Made by a program: the position numbers and the translations under genes. The notes beneath the pieces are model-generated. The model saw only the letters and a program-made list of their open reading frames with translations, searched no databases and was not told where the DNA came from. 64,000 nt of DNA from Bermanella marisrubri (GTDB lineage: Bacteria > Pseudomonadota > Gammaproteobacteria > Pseudomonadales > Oceanobacteraceae). How positions within the stretch are numbered: position 1 is the stretch's first letter; each line of letters starts with the position of its first letter. Below, in pieces: positions 34,733-42,659 of the stretch. The stretch is from assembly GCF_012295615.1 (NCBI RefSeq), contig NZ_CP051183.1, positions 1,329,001 to 1,393,000 of the forward strand, read 5' to 3'.

Positions 34733-34777
34733 CTTAACGTACAGATACCTTTTATTGAAAGGTGTCTGTACGCTTAA
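34733..34777. terminator. Long inverted repeat between convergent thiolase and DUF1461 genes
   Basis: TTAACGTACAGATACCTTT ... AAAGGTGTCTGTACGCTTAA, a ~19-bp stem with two mismatches and a 5-base loop. It probably acts as a terminator for both genes, although no strong T run follows. Confidence 0.6.
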
Positions 34778-35514
34778 CCCATTTTACTGTTCCAAGTCGT
34801 TAGTCTTTTGACTGCAAGATTGATCAATGTAAATAAAATCATCGCCAGCAGTGTTAATGCAATGGCGATATAACCGAATAAGTCCGGTGCTTTCATGATA
34901 ATGGTCATTAGAGACTCTTGATAATAAAAAAACCATTGGTGTTCCTCTGGGAATAACCAAACATGAAAAGCGTAAAAGACCTCAACAGGACCAATCACAA
35001 GCACAAGCAATGTGCAGATACCTACCAGTCCCCCCATGGAAATGGCCTGTTGCTTTAACGTTGGTAACTTAAATTTTGTCTTCAAACTAAAGAGAAGTAT
35101 TCCTATCCATATCAGGCAAGCTATGTAACCGAGCCAAGCAAATACATTGATAAGGTGCGCCACATCTTGAAGATGAACAATTTCTGGTTCGCGTAAGAGT
35201 TGATCGATTTTACGTCCATTGGGTAAGTGATACGAAAGGCTCTCTAGCCCGACGCCATCTTGGTGGACAGCTTCATTCATAGCAGCGAAAAGACGCACAT
35301 GCTCGCTTTTTTCTGTAAATTGTAATCCTGATCGATAACGATTCTGTGGCCCAAACTTCTCGATATGATCGTCAATGTCTAACATTTCATAGAACGAAGG
35401 GTAGCCGAAATCGGCACTGTACATGACCACCCAGCTTAATAGGAATGCTGTTACTAATGCGCTAAAGCTATAAAGTGGATAGATAACCCATTTGGCGATT
35501 TTATTTTTTTGCAT
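34774..35514 (-). CDS. DUF1461 integral membrane protein (Lit-like)
   Basis: A 246-residue protein with about four membrane helices (YPLYSFSALVTAFLLSWVVM, NVFAWLGYIACLIWIGILLF, MGGLVGICTLLVLVIG, GYIAIALTLLAMILFTLI). The DUF1461 signature is present: EIVHLQDVAHLINVF (HxxDV) and FYAFHVWLFPEEHQWFFYYQESLMTIIM. In Firmicutes a DUF1461 protein is Lit, the lipoprotein intramolecular transacylase that moves an acyl chain to make lyso-form lipoproteins. Whether proteobacterial members do this is not established. An alternative start 18 codons upstream (35568) is open. The gene is convergent with the thiolase and divergent from dgkA. Confidence 0.78.
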   Translation of the reverse strand: MQKNKIAKWVIYPLYSFSALVTAFLLSWVVMYSADFGYPSFYEMLDIDDHIEKFGPQNRYRSGLQFTEKSEHVRLFAAMNEAVHQDGVGLESLSYHLPNGRKIDQLLREPEIVHLQDVAHLINVFAWLGYIACLIWIGILLFSLKTKFKLPTLKQQAISMGGLVGICTLLVLVIGPVEVFYAFHVWLFPEEHQWFFYYQESLMTIIMKAPDLFGYIAIALTLLAMILFTLINLAVKRLTTWNSKMG

Positions 35515-35732
35515 TGTAAAAGGCTGTTTAAAAGCAGAAGTTATTGTAAGTATGTATGAAGAATACATTGAGCCATGATGCTTTCAAAGCGCTTTGAGTG
35601 ATGAACACTCAATTAGCTAGCGCCTGCTTATTATACCGTTATCTGGTTCACGCTAACTACCTGAAAAGCTTGTCAAATAACGGGGTCCGCGCTAGTGTGT
35701 CGCACTTATTTTGATCAGCATAGCTTAGCGAT

Positions 35733-36131
35733 ATGGAACACAAGAAATTTACAGCAAAAGGTCTAATGCGTATTTTTAACGCGACAGGGTACAGTTTTAA
35801 AGGTATTAAGCGTGCATGGACGACAGAGGCGGCGGTACGCCAAGAGTTTATGCTTGCTATTGTGATGGTACCAGTAGCCTTGTTCTTGGCTCAATCAGTG
35901 ACGCAGCTAGCGATCATGATTTTTAGTTTGTTTATCGTGGTAATAACGGAGTTGCTCAATACCGCTATCGAATATGCCATCGATCGCATTGGTACAGAAC
36001 GACACGAATTATCTGGTGCTGCAAAAGACATCGCCAGCGCTGCTGTGTTCTTTAGTCTACTCCAAGTTGGTATTGTTTGGGGCGTGATCATCCTGTTTAA
36101 CCTAGGATGGATTCAGTTACCCTTATTCTGA
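35733..36131 (+). CDS. dgkA: Diacylglycerol kinase
   Basis: A 132-residue prokaryotic DgkA with three membrane helices. The helix FMLAIVMVPVALFLA and the signature TELLNTAIEYAIDRIG, carrying the catalytic Glu and Asn, are intact. AKDIASAAVFFSLLQ lines the third helix. It phosphorylates diacylglycerol to phosphatidic acid at the inner membrane, recycling lipid by-products. It is likely co-transcribed with the unknown gene 36 bases downstream. Confidence 0.95.
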   Translation: MEHKKFTAKGLMRIFNATGYSFKGIKRAWTTEAAVRQEFMLAIVMVPVALFLAQSVTQLAIMIFSLFIVVITELLNTAIEYAIDRIGTERHELSGAAKDIASAAVFFSLLQVGIVWGVIILFNLGWIQLPLF

Positions 36132-36167
36132 GCATTCGGAATCTCATACGGATAGGTTGGCAAAACA

Positions 36168-36668
36168 ATGATGAATAGCCAGATTTTTAAGTTCGCTCTT
36201 TTAACCGGCACCTTGTTTGCGCTTTTACAATTTGCACCTGCTTTAATGAGCGATGCGGCAGATCCTTCATATTGGGTTTTAATTGCTGGGTATTTGGTTA
36301 GTTTTTTTGCTTTCTATTTTTACGATGCTTTATTGAAATCACAGCAAGACGAATATGAAGATGACCCTCATCTTGCACATATTGAAGCGTTATATAAGCA
36401 AGCTATGATCGTTGTGAAAAACGCGAACAAAACCAACAGCGTATTTCAACGGCAGTTATCTTATGTACAGCATCTGATCGAGAAGTGCCGTCATTTGCAG
36501 CCAGGGGATGACTTTGCTCGACTTCAGGAAGAACTTACCCATGAGCTTGCGGTATTAGAAAAGCATGTGGAGCATATCATGGTAGAAATGCAAAAGAATG
36601 TTCGACTTGGGGAAAAACTACAGCAAACCATTGCCAATCTCGACCCTGAGATTGGCGTTCTAGACTAA
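36168..36668 (+). CDS. Unknown two-TM protein with coiled coil
   Basis: I do not recognise the family. The 166-residue protein has two membrane helices (FKFALLTGTLFALLQFAPAL at ~7-26 and YWVLIAGYLVSFFAFYFYDALL at ~34-55), then a cytoplasmic region that is largely helical with coiled-coil heptads (FARLQEELTHELAVLEKHVEHIMVEMQKNVRLGEKLQQTI). The two adjacent ATG codons at the start are equally plausible. It follows dgkA and faces the response-regulator operon, so a link to either is speculative. Confidence 0.65.
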   Translation: MMNSQIFKFALLTGTLFALLQFAPALMSDAADPSYWVLIAGYLVSFFAFYFYDALLKSQQDEYEDDPHLAHIEALYKQAMIVVKNANKTNSVFQRQLSYVQHLIEKCRHLQPGDDFARLQEELTHELAVLEKHVEHIMVEMQKNVRLGEKLQQTIANLDPEIGVLD

Positions 36669-36683
36669 TTAGCCCTCACTGGG

Positions 36684-37148
36684 TTAGCTAGAGCTGTTTT
36701 GGCTTAGTAGTTTTTGTAGGTCTGATTGATTTGTTGCTGCTCGTGTAACGTCGTAAACGATTAAACAAATATGATCAGTGCTGCCGTCTAAGTTGCTTAG
36801 GGGAATGATGGTGGCATTTTGAAACATATAATCCGCCCTACCTGTTATGGGATGATTGTTTTCAAATCGGAATAGGTAGGGACGTTGTTCGTGAATTACG
36901 AACGCTCGCGTTTTTAAAAGAAATACTGCCTCTGCTTTTTTCTTAAACCAAGCCTCATCGATTTCTGAAAATAACGAGAAAAGATTTTGATTTTTTGTTT
37001 GGTCTGGTCTTAGACCACTGTGGTTTTCCATAAAGCTATTCCATAGCTTTATGTTGTATTCGCGATCCAATACAACCAAGCCTACATCAATGGTTTGTAA
37101 GATATCCATCAACCAGTGGAATTCTGCCATTTCAAATTGATCAGACAT
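36684..37148 (-). CDS. PAS-domain protein
   Basis: A 154-residue protein consisting of a PAS domain (LQTIDVGLVVLDREYNIKLWNSFMENHSGL at ~16-45, and YMFQNATIIPLSNLDGSTDHICLIVYDVT as the C-terminal sheet). No kinase, GGDEF or other output domain is present. Its start overlaps the CheC-like stop by one base, so it is the third gene of a response regulator-CheC-PAS operon. It probably senses a small ligand, redox state or light and passes it to one of the two partners by contact. Confidence 0.83.
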   Translation of the reverse strand: MSDQFEMAEFHWLMDILQTIDVGLVVLDREYNIKLWNSFMENHSGLRPDQTKNQNLFSLFSEIDEAWFKKKAEAVFLLKTRAFVIHEQRPYLFRFENNHPITGRADYMFQNATIIPLSNLDGSTDHICLIVYDVTRAATNQSDLQKLLSQNSSS

Positions 37149-37765
37149 TAGTCATCTTCCAATAAAAAGCTAATTAATCGTTGTAAGTGACGCACACTAT
37201 CTTCTGTAAACAGCAACAGCAGGTCGCAATTGATTTGATGTCCTTCAATGGTGTAGTTAATTTCAATGGCCATAGTACGACGCCAGCGTGTCTGCTGTTG
37301 ATTAATTAGATCGGAAATATTGCAATGTTGACCTAAAACTACGGGGTGACTTTGGCTAAAATCAATATCCAGTTGTCCACCAATCCCTTGAATACAAGCG
37401 CCGTTTAACACATTGGCCACGTCCATTAGCATTTCTAATTCTTCGTGTGCAGTTTGATTCCCGGGGTAATCTAGCAATGTTGAAATATCAGAAAAGCTAG
37501 CATCATTAAATATTAATAAGGCTTCACCAGATACACCAGAGCCAACAAATCCTTGGCACACCGCGCTGACGCTATCGGCTTGCTCTAGAGATTTGAGCGT
37601 CATGGCAAATTCGTTAACCTCAATTACATTAACATTGGGTATGGGGAGAACGACGTAAACATTTAACAATCTCGCTAGTCGATCTGCTGCTTGCCCCATG
37701 GCTACATTTGTTATTTCTTGAATACAATCCCTTTCGTCCTCAGTCAGTTCGATAGGATCAGGCAT
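37148..37765 (-). CDS. CheC-like phosphatase
   Basis: A 205-residue CheC/CheX/FliY-family protein with two phosphatase signatures: DCIQEITNVAMGQAADRL (D-x3-E-x2-N), followed ~20 residues on by the Pro of VVLPIPN, and EMLMDVANVLNGACIQGI, in which Asp takes the place of the usual Glu. CheC proteins dephosphorylate CheY-P. Here the likely client is the receiver protein encoded just upstream. The ATG at 37765, 5 bases after AGGAGG and overlapping the response-regulator stop by 8 bases, is preferred over the GTG two codons earlier. Confidence 0.85.
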   Translation of the reverse strand: MPDPIELTEDERDCIQEITNVAMGQAADRLARLLNVYVVLPIPNVNVIEVNEFAMTLKSLEQADSVSAVCQGFVGSGVSGEALLIFNDASFSDISTLLDYPGNQTAHEELEMLMDVANVLNGACIQGIGGQLDIDFSQSHPVVLGQHCNISDLINQQQTRWRRTMAIEINYTIEGHQINCDLLLLFTEDSVRHLQRLISFLLEDD

Positions 37766-38138
37766 GTTCACCTCCTATCAAGCCGTAATCTCGTAAAACG
37801 GTGGCTACCTTTTCCTTGTCGACGGGTTTTTTAATAAAGTCGATGGCGCCCATCTTTTTTACTCTCTCTCTGGCTTCTGGTTGAATGTCACCAGAGACGA
37901 CGATCACCATAATGGGTAAATCGTTTTTATGGATTACTTCTAGGGTTTGATAGCCGTCCATGACGGGCATAGTCAGATCTAAAAACATGAGTTCAAATTG
38001 ACCCGATTTGACTAGTTCAATGGCTTCTTCACCATTTTTAGCAAAGCTAACTTCTGTTTGCCAGTTGTCGGGCAGGGCGCGGGACATTTGCTTCCGCGCC
38101 ATATTTGAGTCGTCGCAGATAATCAGTTTGGTCGTCAT
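37758..38138 (-). CDS. Single-domain response regulator (CheY-like)
   Basis: A 126-residue receiver domain with Asp9/Asp10 (CDDSNMARKQM), phospho-acceptor Asp in LMFLDLTMPVMDGYQ, Ser in VIVVSGD where CheY has Thr, and Lys in FIKKPVDKEKV. It has no output domain, so it must act through protein contact. The next two genes (CheC-like and PAS) are translationally coupled to it, which points to a closed signal module with its own phosphatase. It is the first gene of the operon. Confidence 0.9.
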   Translation of the reverse strand: MTTKLIICDDSNMARKQMSRALPDNWQTEVSFAKNGEEAIELVKSGQFELMFLDLTMPVMDGYQTLEVIHKNDLPIMVIVVSGDIQPEARERVKKMGAIDFIKKPVDKEKVATVLRDYGLIGGEHA

Positions 38139-38202
38139 AAGGCCTACTGCAAATAAACAAGAATCTCTCTTTAGTTAAGGATTCAATTGCAGGCTTGGCA
38201 AG

Positions 38203-38709
38203 TCAGAATTGATTGGATTCGATTCTAAGTAACTGATGTTTTATGGCGTTGCCCCAGCGGTACTGTCCTGTTCCGCCTCGCTTAGGAAGGATACGATGGC
38301 AGGGGACGCGGATAGCAACCGGGTTGCGCGCAATTGCACTAGCGATAGCTCTCACGGCGGTAGGGCGCTGACAGGTCGCGGCAAAGTGGGAGTAGCTTGA
38401 GGTATCTGAGCGAGACAGTTTACATAGACGTTGCCAAACCATTAGTTGGAAATCTGTACCAATAAGATGAAGCGGCTTATCTTGAGTTATAACTTGATTT
38501 CGAAGTGAGACATCAAGCGAATTGAAGCGCTGATATTCGTTTAACGCTTCATCAGGCTGCGCATGGAATCCTTGGTAGCACAAGCCGAAGTCGCTATATA
38601 AGGCGACAAGCGTTCCGAGCTCGTGTTGATGGCAACAATAATCGAGACCCGAAGGAATTGGAGCATCGCTGATGTACTCACCAGCGCCATTGACGACTAT
38701 GGATTTCAT
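38203..38709 (-). CDS. ogt: Methylated-DNA-protein-cysteine methyltransferase (Ogt/MGMT)
   Basis: A 168-residue O6-alkylguanine DNA alkyltransferase. The acceptor Cys137 is in RVPCHRILPK (IPCHRV motif), and FQLMVWQRLCKL...TSSYSHFAATCQRPTAVRAIASAIARNP forms the DNA-binding helix region with the arginine finger. It repairs O6-methylguanine and O4-methylthymine by irreversible transfer to the cysteine. There is no N-terminal Ada regulatory domain. It lies ~15 bases downstream of plsC on the same strand and may share its transcript. Confidence 0.93.
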   Translation of the reverse strand: MKSIVVNGAGEYISDAPIPSGLDYCCHQHELGTLVALYSDFGLCYQGFHAQPDEALNEYQRFNSLDVSLRNQVITQDKPLHLIGTDFQLMVWQRLCKLSRSDTSSYSHFAATCQRPTAVRAIASAIARNPVAIRVPCHRILPKRGGTGQYRWGNAIKHQLLRIESNQF

Positions 38710-38723
38710 CGTACTCAGAATAG

Positions 38724-39470
38724 TTAAGACTGAGTGATCAGTTTGCCTGTCTTTTCTGATTCACACAATTGCTCAAGGCTCTCTACTTCTTGCTGGACTA
38801 ACTCTTGGCACTGTTTCATTAAGTTTTCAGCATCGTCGAGCGTTAAACCTTTTGTTGATATGGGTGGTAATGCTTTTATGTATGCTGTACCCGATTTACA
38901 GGCATTTAGATTCAGCTCTTTTAAATACGGGCTGCAGCATACAGGAACGATAGGAACCCCCGCATTAATGGCCGTTACAAACGCGCCTTTTTTGAACGTT
39001 TTTACGTTGTGGCCCTTATTACGCGTGCCTTCTGGGAAGATCCAAATAGCGGTATTTTTCTCGGTTAACGCCTTTTCCGTGATATCCAGCGCTTCCATGG
39101 CTTTTTGGCGATTCCCGCGATCAATTAGGACATTGCCTGCGAGCCAATATAGTTGACCGAATAGCGGAACCCATTTCAGGCTTTTTTTTCCTAGGCTTAC
39201 GGTACGCTTGGGGACGACAGATCCTAATACAAGTAGGTCCCAGTTGCTCTGATGGTTGGCGATATATAAACATGGTTGGTGTTGTTCCATGTGCTCTCTG
39301 CCGATGACTTTGGTTTTCATGCCCATGACAAAAAGGCCAACCACCGAGTAAAGGCGGGCACAGATGCGACTATTATCTGGATTAAAGGGTCTAAGGAGGC
39401 CGACTAAAAGACCTAAAATAGAAGCAATAAGAAAGTGCAGGATCAGGAAAGGGAATCGGATATATTTCAT
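38724..39470 (-). CDS. plsC: 1-acyl-sn-glycerol-3-phosphate acyltransferase
   Basis: A PlsC-type acyltransferase of ~248 residues: N-terminal membrane helix (FPFLILHFLIASILGLLVGLL), catalytic ANHQSNWD (HX4D), WLAGNVLIDRG, IWIFPEGTRNKG and AGVPIVPVCCSP. It acylates lysophosphatidic acid to phosphatidic acid, downstream of GpsA in phospholipid synthesis. The frame is open further upstream (TTG at 39539, ATG at 39506, which has a fair GAG before it), so the N-terminus may be 12 residues longer. The ATG at 39470 places the membrane helix at the N-terminus as in the family. Confidence 0.9.
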   Translation of the reverse strand: MKYIRFPFLILHFLIASILGLLVGLLRPFNPDNSRICARLYSVVGLFVMGMKTKVIGREHMEQHQPCLYIANHQSNWDLLVLGSVVPKRTVSLGKKSLKWVPLFGQLYWLAGNVLIDRGNRQKAMEALDITEKALTEKNTAIWIFPEGTRNKGHNVKTFKKGAFVTAINAGVPIVPVCCSPYLKELNLNACKSGTAYIKALPPISTKGLTLDDAENLMKQCQELVQQEVESLEQLCESEKTGKLITQS

Positions 39471-39584
39471 GTAAGGGTCTCGCTTTGAACGGACGCCAGC
39501 ATACATTTGTTCACTCAAAAGTGCCACAAAATCGGCCAATCAATTGTAAGTATTTGTAACAAAGGGAAAATTATTTGATTTACA

Positions 39585-39618
39585 GCAACTAAAGCGTCGT
39601 TGAATACGCTTTAGTTGC
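39585..39618 (-). terminator. Hairpin ending the rimK operon
   Basis: Perfect 12-bp stem GCAACTAAAGCG / CGCTTTAGTTGC with a 10-base loop, placed 10 bases after the rimB stop on the minus strand. It lacks a clear T run. Confidence 0.65.
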
Positions 39619-39628
39619 ATCAGGAGGG

Positions 39629-40066
39629 TTAGGACTCTTGTGAGGCGAGATACTCTTGTGACGGATCGACAATGACTCGACCATTCATTGCCTGACGTCC
39701 TAAAAGCATCATGTACGTCATGCTTGAGCGATCACTGAGGCTAATATAAATGGGCCAACGTTGGTTGTTCAACTCGAAAATCGTTTCGATTAAGTGGCGT
39801 TTTTGCTTTTCCCCGCTAGAGCTCTTTACAAAACGAGTATCGATCACTTTGGCTTCTCGTCTTGCCACCACATCCACATTGTATATATCTGGGTGGATAT
39901 CGAAACGGACCCAGAGGTCACCATTTTTGTTAAATTCTTCAATATTGTCGACATGTAACGAGGACGTAGCAGCCCCAGTGTCTACTCGCAAATGTAAGCC
40001 ATTAATTTCAAAGTCTGGTAAGGATGCCACCTCTAAGGCGCCGACCAGCATTTTGTCATCACTCAT
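39629..40066 (-). CDS. rimB: RimB-like retropepsin-fold protease (ATP-dependent zinc protease family)
   Basis: A 145-residue protein of the RimK-linked aspartyl-protease-like family. The motif LRVDTGAATSSLHV carries the catalytic-type Asp, and TYMMLLGRQAMNGRVIVDPS is the second conserved block. In Pseudomonas, RimB is encoded with RimK and removes glutamates added to ribosomal protein S6. Here it is the fourth gene of the operon, and its start overlaps the MscS stop by four bases (ATGA). Confidence 0.88.
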   Translation of the reverse strand: MSDDKMLVGALEVASLPDFEINGLHLRVDTGAATSSLHVDNIEEFNKNGDLWVRFDIHPDIYNVDVVARREAKVIDTRFVKSSSGEKQKRHLIETIFELNNQRWPIYISLSDRSSMTYMMLLGRQAMNGRVIVDPSQEYLASQES

Positions 40067-40578
40067 ACAGTGTCCTTACTCGGCAAACTCTTTTTATTTT
40101 TTGGTTCGATAATGATCGCTTTTTGAAAAACCAAACTATTTGGATAACTTAATATGTTGTTATCATCCATCCGAATCAAAACATGGAATAAGGTGATTTC
40201 GATAATTTCGCCACTTAGCCAGTCTTTATCCTCGTTAATGCGTACCCGGTTGCCAACGCGATAGGGAAAGAAAAAGAAGATCATGATACTCGCGGTGATA
40301 TTGCTCAAAATGGACCACTGCGCGAAAAGGGCTATGCCCACGACTGCAAATATAGATGAGAAAATCAGCCCAAATTTGTCGTAATTAAAACCAAAGATCA
40401 CACTAGCGGTTAAAATTCCCACAACAAGTATCGTGAGTTGCAGAGTCTTTTGTACGTAAAACACACGATCACGGCTGACTTTTTTACGATGTCCTACTCG
40501 GCTTATCATTCGTGTTAGTTGATTATTAAGGATTAGCACAAACAATATAAAGCTAATGCCCAATACAATCTTCATCAT
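40063..40578 (-). CDS. Small MscS-type mechanosensitive channel protein
   Basis: A 171-residue MscS-family protein. It has two or three membrane helices (KIVLGISFILFVLILNNQL, LTILVVGILTASVIFGF, and the pore-lining AVVGIALFAQWSILSNITASIMIFFFFP), then the start of the beta domain (YRVGNRVRI, GEIIEITLFHVLIRMDDNNILSYPNSLVFQ). It is much shorter than MscS (286 aa) and lacks the C-terminal alpha/beta cage. Overlaps of four bases on each side tie it to the AstE-like and RimB genes, an unexpected companion for ribosome modification. Confidence 0.85.
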   Translation of the reverse strand: MMKIVLGISFILFVLILNNQLTRMISRVGHRKKVSRDRVFYVQKTLQLTILVVGILTASVIFGFNYDKFGLIFSSIFAVVGIALFAQWSILSNITASIMIFFFFPYRVGNRVRINEDKDWLSGEIIEITLFHVLIRMDDNNILSYPNSLVFQKAIIIEPKNKKSLPSKDTV

Positions 40579-41597
40579 GACGGCGGGGAGTCCTCCGGTA
40601 ATAAATCTTCTTGAAAAATCTCTAGGTTTTCCACAACCTCGTCGGGTTGCTGAAAATACGCAACGTGGTACATAGCTTCTCCTTCTTGCACCAACGGAAT
40701 ATTTTGCTTACCGATAATGATACCATTGCCGTGGCTTTTTACTTCCCCCAATAACTCGCCATAGGGATTACGAATTTCTGCCAGTACATCGCCTTTGTTC
40801 ACAAATTCCCCAAGCTGCCTAGAATGAGCAACGAGACCACTTTCGCTGGCTCGGACCCAACCACTTTGTTTGGCGATGTAAGGTTCTACATCGCGGATTG
40901 GCCGGCTTCGTTTGGGGAGCATTTTCAAATAACGCATAACGCCAAGTGTGCCTTTTACACCAGCACGAATAGCAAGCTCATCAAAGCGCAATGCCTCTCC
41001 TGCTTCATACAGTAAGATTTTAGTGCCTAAATCTGAAGCGCATTGTCGTAAAGATCCATCCCTTAAATTTGCATTTAATAGCACGGGTAGCGCAAATGCT
41101 TTTGCTAGTGCTAGCGTTTCTTCATCCTCTAAGTTGGCGCGTATTTGTGGCAAATTACTGCGGTGGATCGCACCCGTATGGAAGTCGATACCATAATCTG
41201 CCTTAGCGACAATTTCATTCAGGAACGTATAGGCCATGCGTGCCGCAAGCGACCCTTTTTTTGATCCCGGAAAGGATCGATTCAAATCACGCCTATCAGG
41301 TAAGTATCGGCTTTGATTGAGCACACCATAGACATTCACCATAGGTACAGCAATGAGCGTGCCGCGTAACTTTTTCAAGCTTTTACTATTGATAATGCGA
41401 TTTATAATTTCTATTCCATTTAACTCATCGCCATGAATCGCAGCGCTCAAAAACAACGTTGGCCCACTTCGTTTACCCCGTTGTACATAAACAGGAATGC
41501 TGATTGTGGTGTCTGTGTAAAGGGATACCATAGGAATCTCGATGCGCCTTGATTCCCCTGGCTGGACCTTAAAACCTGCGATTTCCAATGTTTCCAC
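40575..41597 (-). CDS. Succinylglutamate desuccinylase/aspartoacylase family protein (RimK-linked)
   Basis: A 340-residue AstE/AspA-type M14 zinc hydrolase. Zinc ligands are visible in AAIHGDELNGIEI (His55, Glu58) and YGIDFHTGAI (His), with VNVYGVLNQSRYLPDRRDLNRSFPG between. A C-terminal beta domain (GLVAHSRQLGEFVNKGDVLAEIRNPYGELLGEV) resembles a lipoyl-like barrel. The family cleaves amide bonds of N-acyl amino acids or C-terminal residues, so removal or turnover of glutamate added by RimK is possible. The start is GTG, overlapping the rimK stop by one base. Confidence 0.87.
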   Translation of the reverse strand: METLEIAGFKVQPGESRRIEIPMVSLYTDTTISIPVYVQRGKRSGPTLFLSAAIHGDELNGIEIINRIINSKSLKKLRGTLIAVPMVNVYGVLNQSRYLPDRRDLNRSFPGSKKGSLAARMAYTFLNEIVAKADYGIDFHTGAIHRSNLPQIRANLEDEETLALAKAFALPVLLNANLRDGSLRQCASDLGTKILLYEAGEALRFDELAIRAGVKGTLGVMRYLKMLPKRSRPIRDVEPYIAKQSGWVRASESGLVAHSRQLGEFVNKGDVLAEIRNPYGELLGEVKSHGNGIIIGKQNIPLVQEGEAMYHVAYFQQPDEVVENLEIFQEDLLPEDSPPS

Positions 41598-42502
41598 TAA
41601 CCTTTACCTTTGGTTTTGTTTTTATTTGGTTTGGCATTCTTTTCAAGGAATTGAATGATCATTTTGGCCACATCTTTGCCAGTCGCCTTTTCAATCCCCT
41701 CAAGTCCCGGAGAGCTATTCACTTCCATGACTACGGGGCCGTTATTGGAGCGAAGAATGTCGACGCCACACATATTCAGTCCCATTGCTTTCGCGGCTGC
41801 TACAGCGGTTTTGCGTTCAGTTGGTGTTATCTTGATTAACTCAGCACTGCCGCCTCGGTGTAAATTAGAGCGGAAGTCACCCTCTGCACCACGACGCATC
41901 ATCGAGGCAACGACCTTATCACCTACAACAAAGCAGCGGATATCGGTGCCACCTGCCTCTTTGATGAACTCTTGTACTAAGATGTTCGCTTTTAGCCCCA
42001 TAAAGGCTTCAATGATACTCTCTGCCGCTTTTTTTGTTTCCGCTAGTACAACGCCAATTCCTTGTGTTCCTTCAAGTAACTTGATGACCACAGGGGCGCC
42101 ACCAACGTTCTTAATCAAATCGTCAATTTTGTCTGGTTTACTGGCGAACCCTGTACGCGGTAGACCAATACCTTTACGGGACATGATTTGCAGTGAACGT
42201 AATTTGTCTCGCGAACGACTAATTGCTACCGATTCGTTGATGCAGAAGGTTCCCATCATTTCAAATTGACGGACAACAGAAGTACCGTAAAACGAAATGG
42301 AAGCGCCAATGCGCGGAATAACCGCATCGTAGTAGGGCAATTCCCGACCTTGATAGCGAACGGCTGGTTTAGCACTCGTAATATCCATATAGCAATGCAA
42401 TGTGTCGATTACATCTACTTCATGTCCTAACGCTTCGGCGGCTTCTTTCAGGCGACGTGTAGAGTAAAGTTCGGGTCCGCGTGATAAAATTGCAATGCGC
42501 AT
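41597..42502 (-). CDS. rimK: Ribosomal protein S6-L-glutamate ligase
   Basis: A 301-residue ATP-grasp ligase. [18 protein letters not shown] opens the N-terminal domain, then [35 protein letters not shown] (ATP-grasp P-loop) and [29 protein letters not shown] (metal-binding C-terminal part). RimK adds glutamate residues to the C-terminus of S6 and makes poly-glutamate. It is first in the operon rimK, AstE-like, mscS, rimB. The ATG at 42502 has AAGGACA upstream at good spacing; the ATG two codons earlier is too close to it. Confidence 0.95.
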   Translation of the reverse strand: MRIAILSRGPELYSTRRLKEAAEALGHEVDVIDTLHCYMDITSAKPAVRYQGRELPYYDAVIPRIGASISFYGTSVVRQFEMMGTFCINESVAISRSRDKLRSLQIMSRKGIGLPRTGFASKPDKIDDLIKNVGGAPVVIKLLEGTQGIGVVLAETKKAAESIIEAFMGLKANILVQEFIKEAGGTDIRCFVVGDKVVASMMRRGAEGDFRSNLHRGGSAELIKITPTERKTAVAAAKAMGLNMCGVDILRSNNGPVVMEVNSSPGLEGIEKATGKDVAKMIIQFLEKNAKPNKNKTKGKG

Positions 42503-42594
42503 GATCATGTCCTTAAAGTTGAGAAAGTCGCCTAATTGGCTTGCCGTTCATATGGCAAGGGGGCGCAGTGTATTGACCTCTTGGTGCGTGTAAA

Positions 42595-42612
42595 ACGATA
42601 AATTTTTATCGT
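42595..42612. repeat. Near-perfect palindrome upstream of rimK
   Basis: ACGATAAA-tt-TTTATCGT in the 150-base gap between DUF1003 and rimK. It could be an operator for rimK or part of the DUF1003 terminator (both genes are on the minus strand). No known regulator box is recognised. Confidence 0.35.
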
Positions 42613-42659
42613 CACGGAAAGAATCTCGTCATCAAAAAGCAGCGGAAATAGCAAAGCAT

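Noticed and set aside
38734-39156. 140-codon plus-strand frame inside plsC
   Set aside because: Shadow frame opposite the conserved acyltransferase motifs.
41655-42269. 204-codon plus-strand frame inside rimK
   Set aside because: Long but antisense to a conserved ATP-grasp ligase; composition is low-complexity Ser/Pro and no family is recognised.
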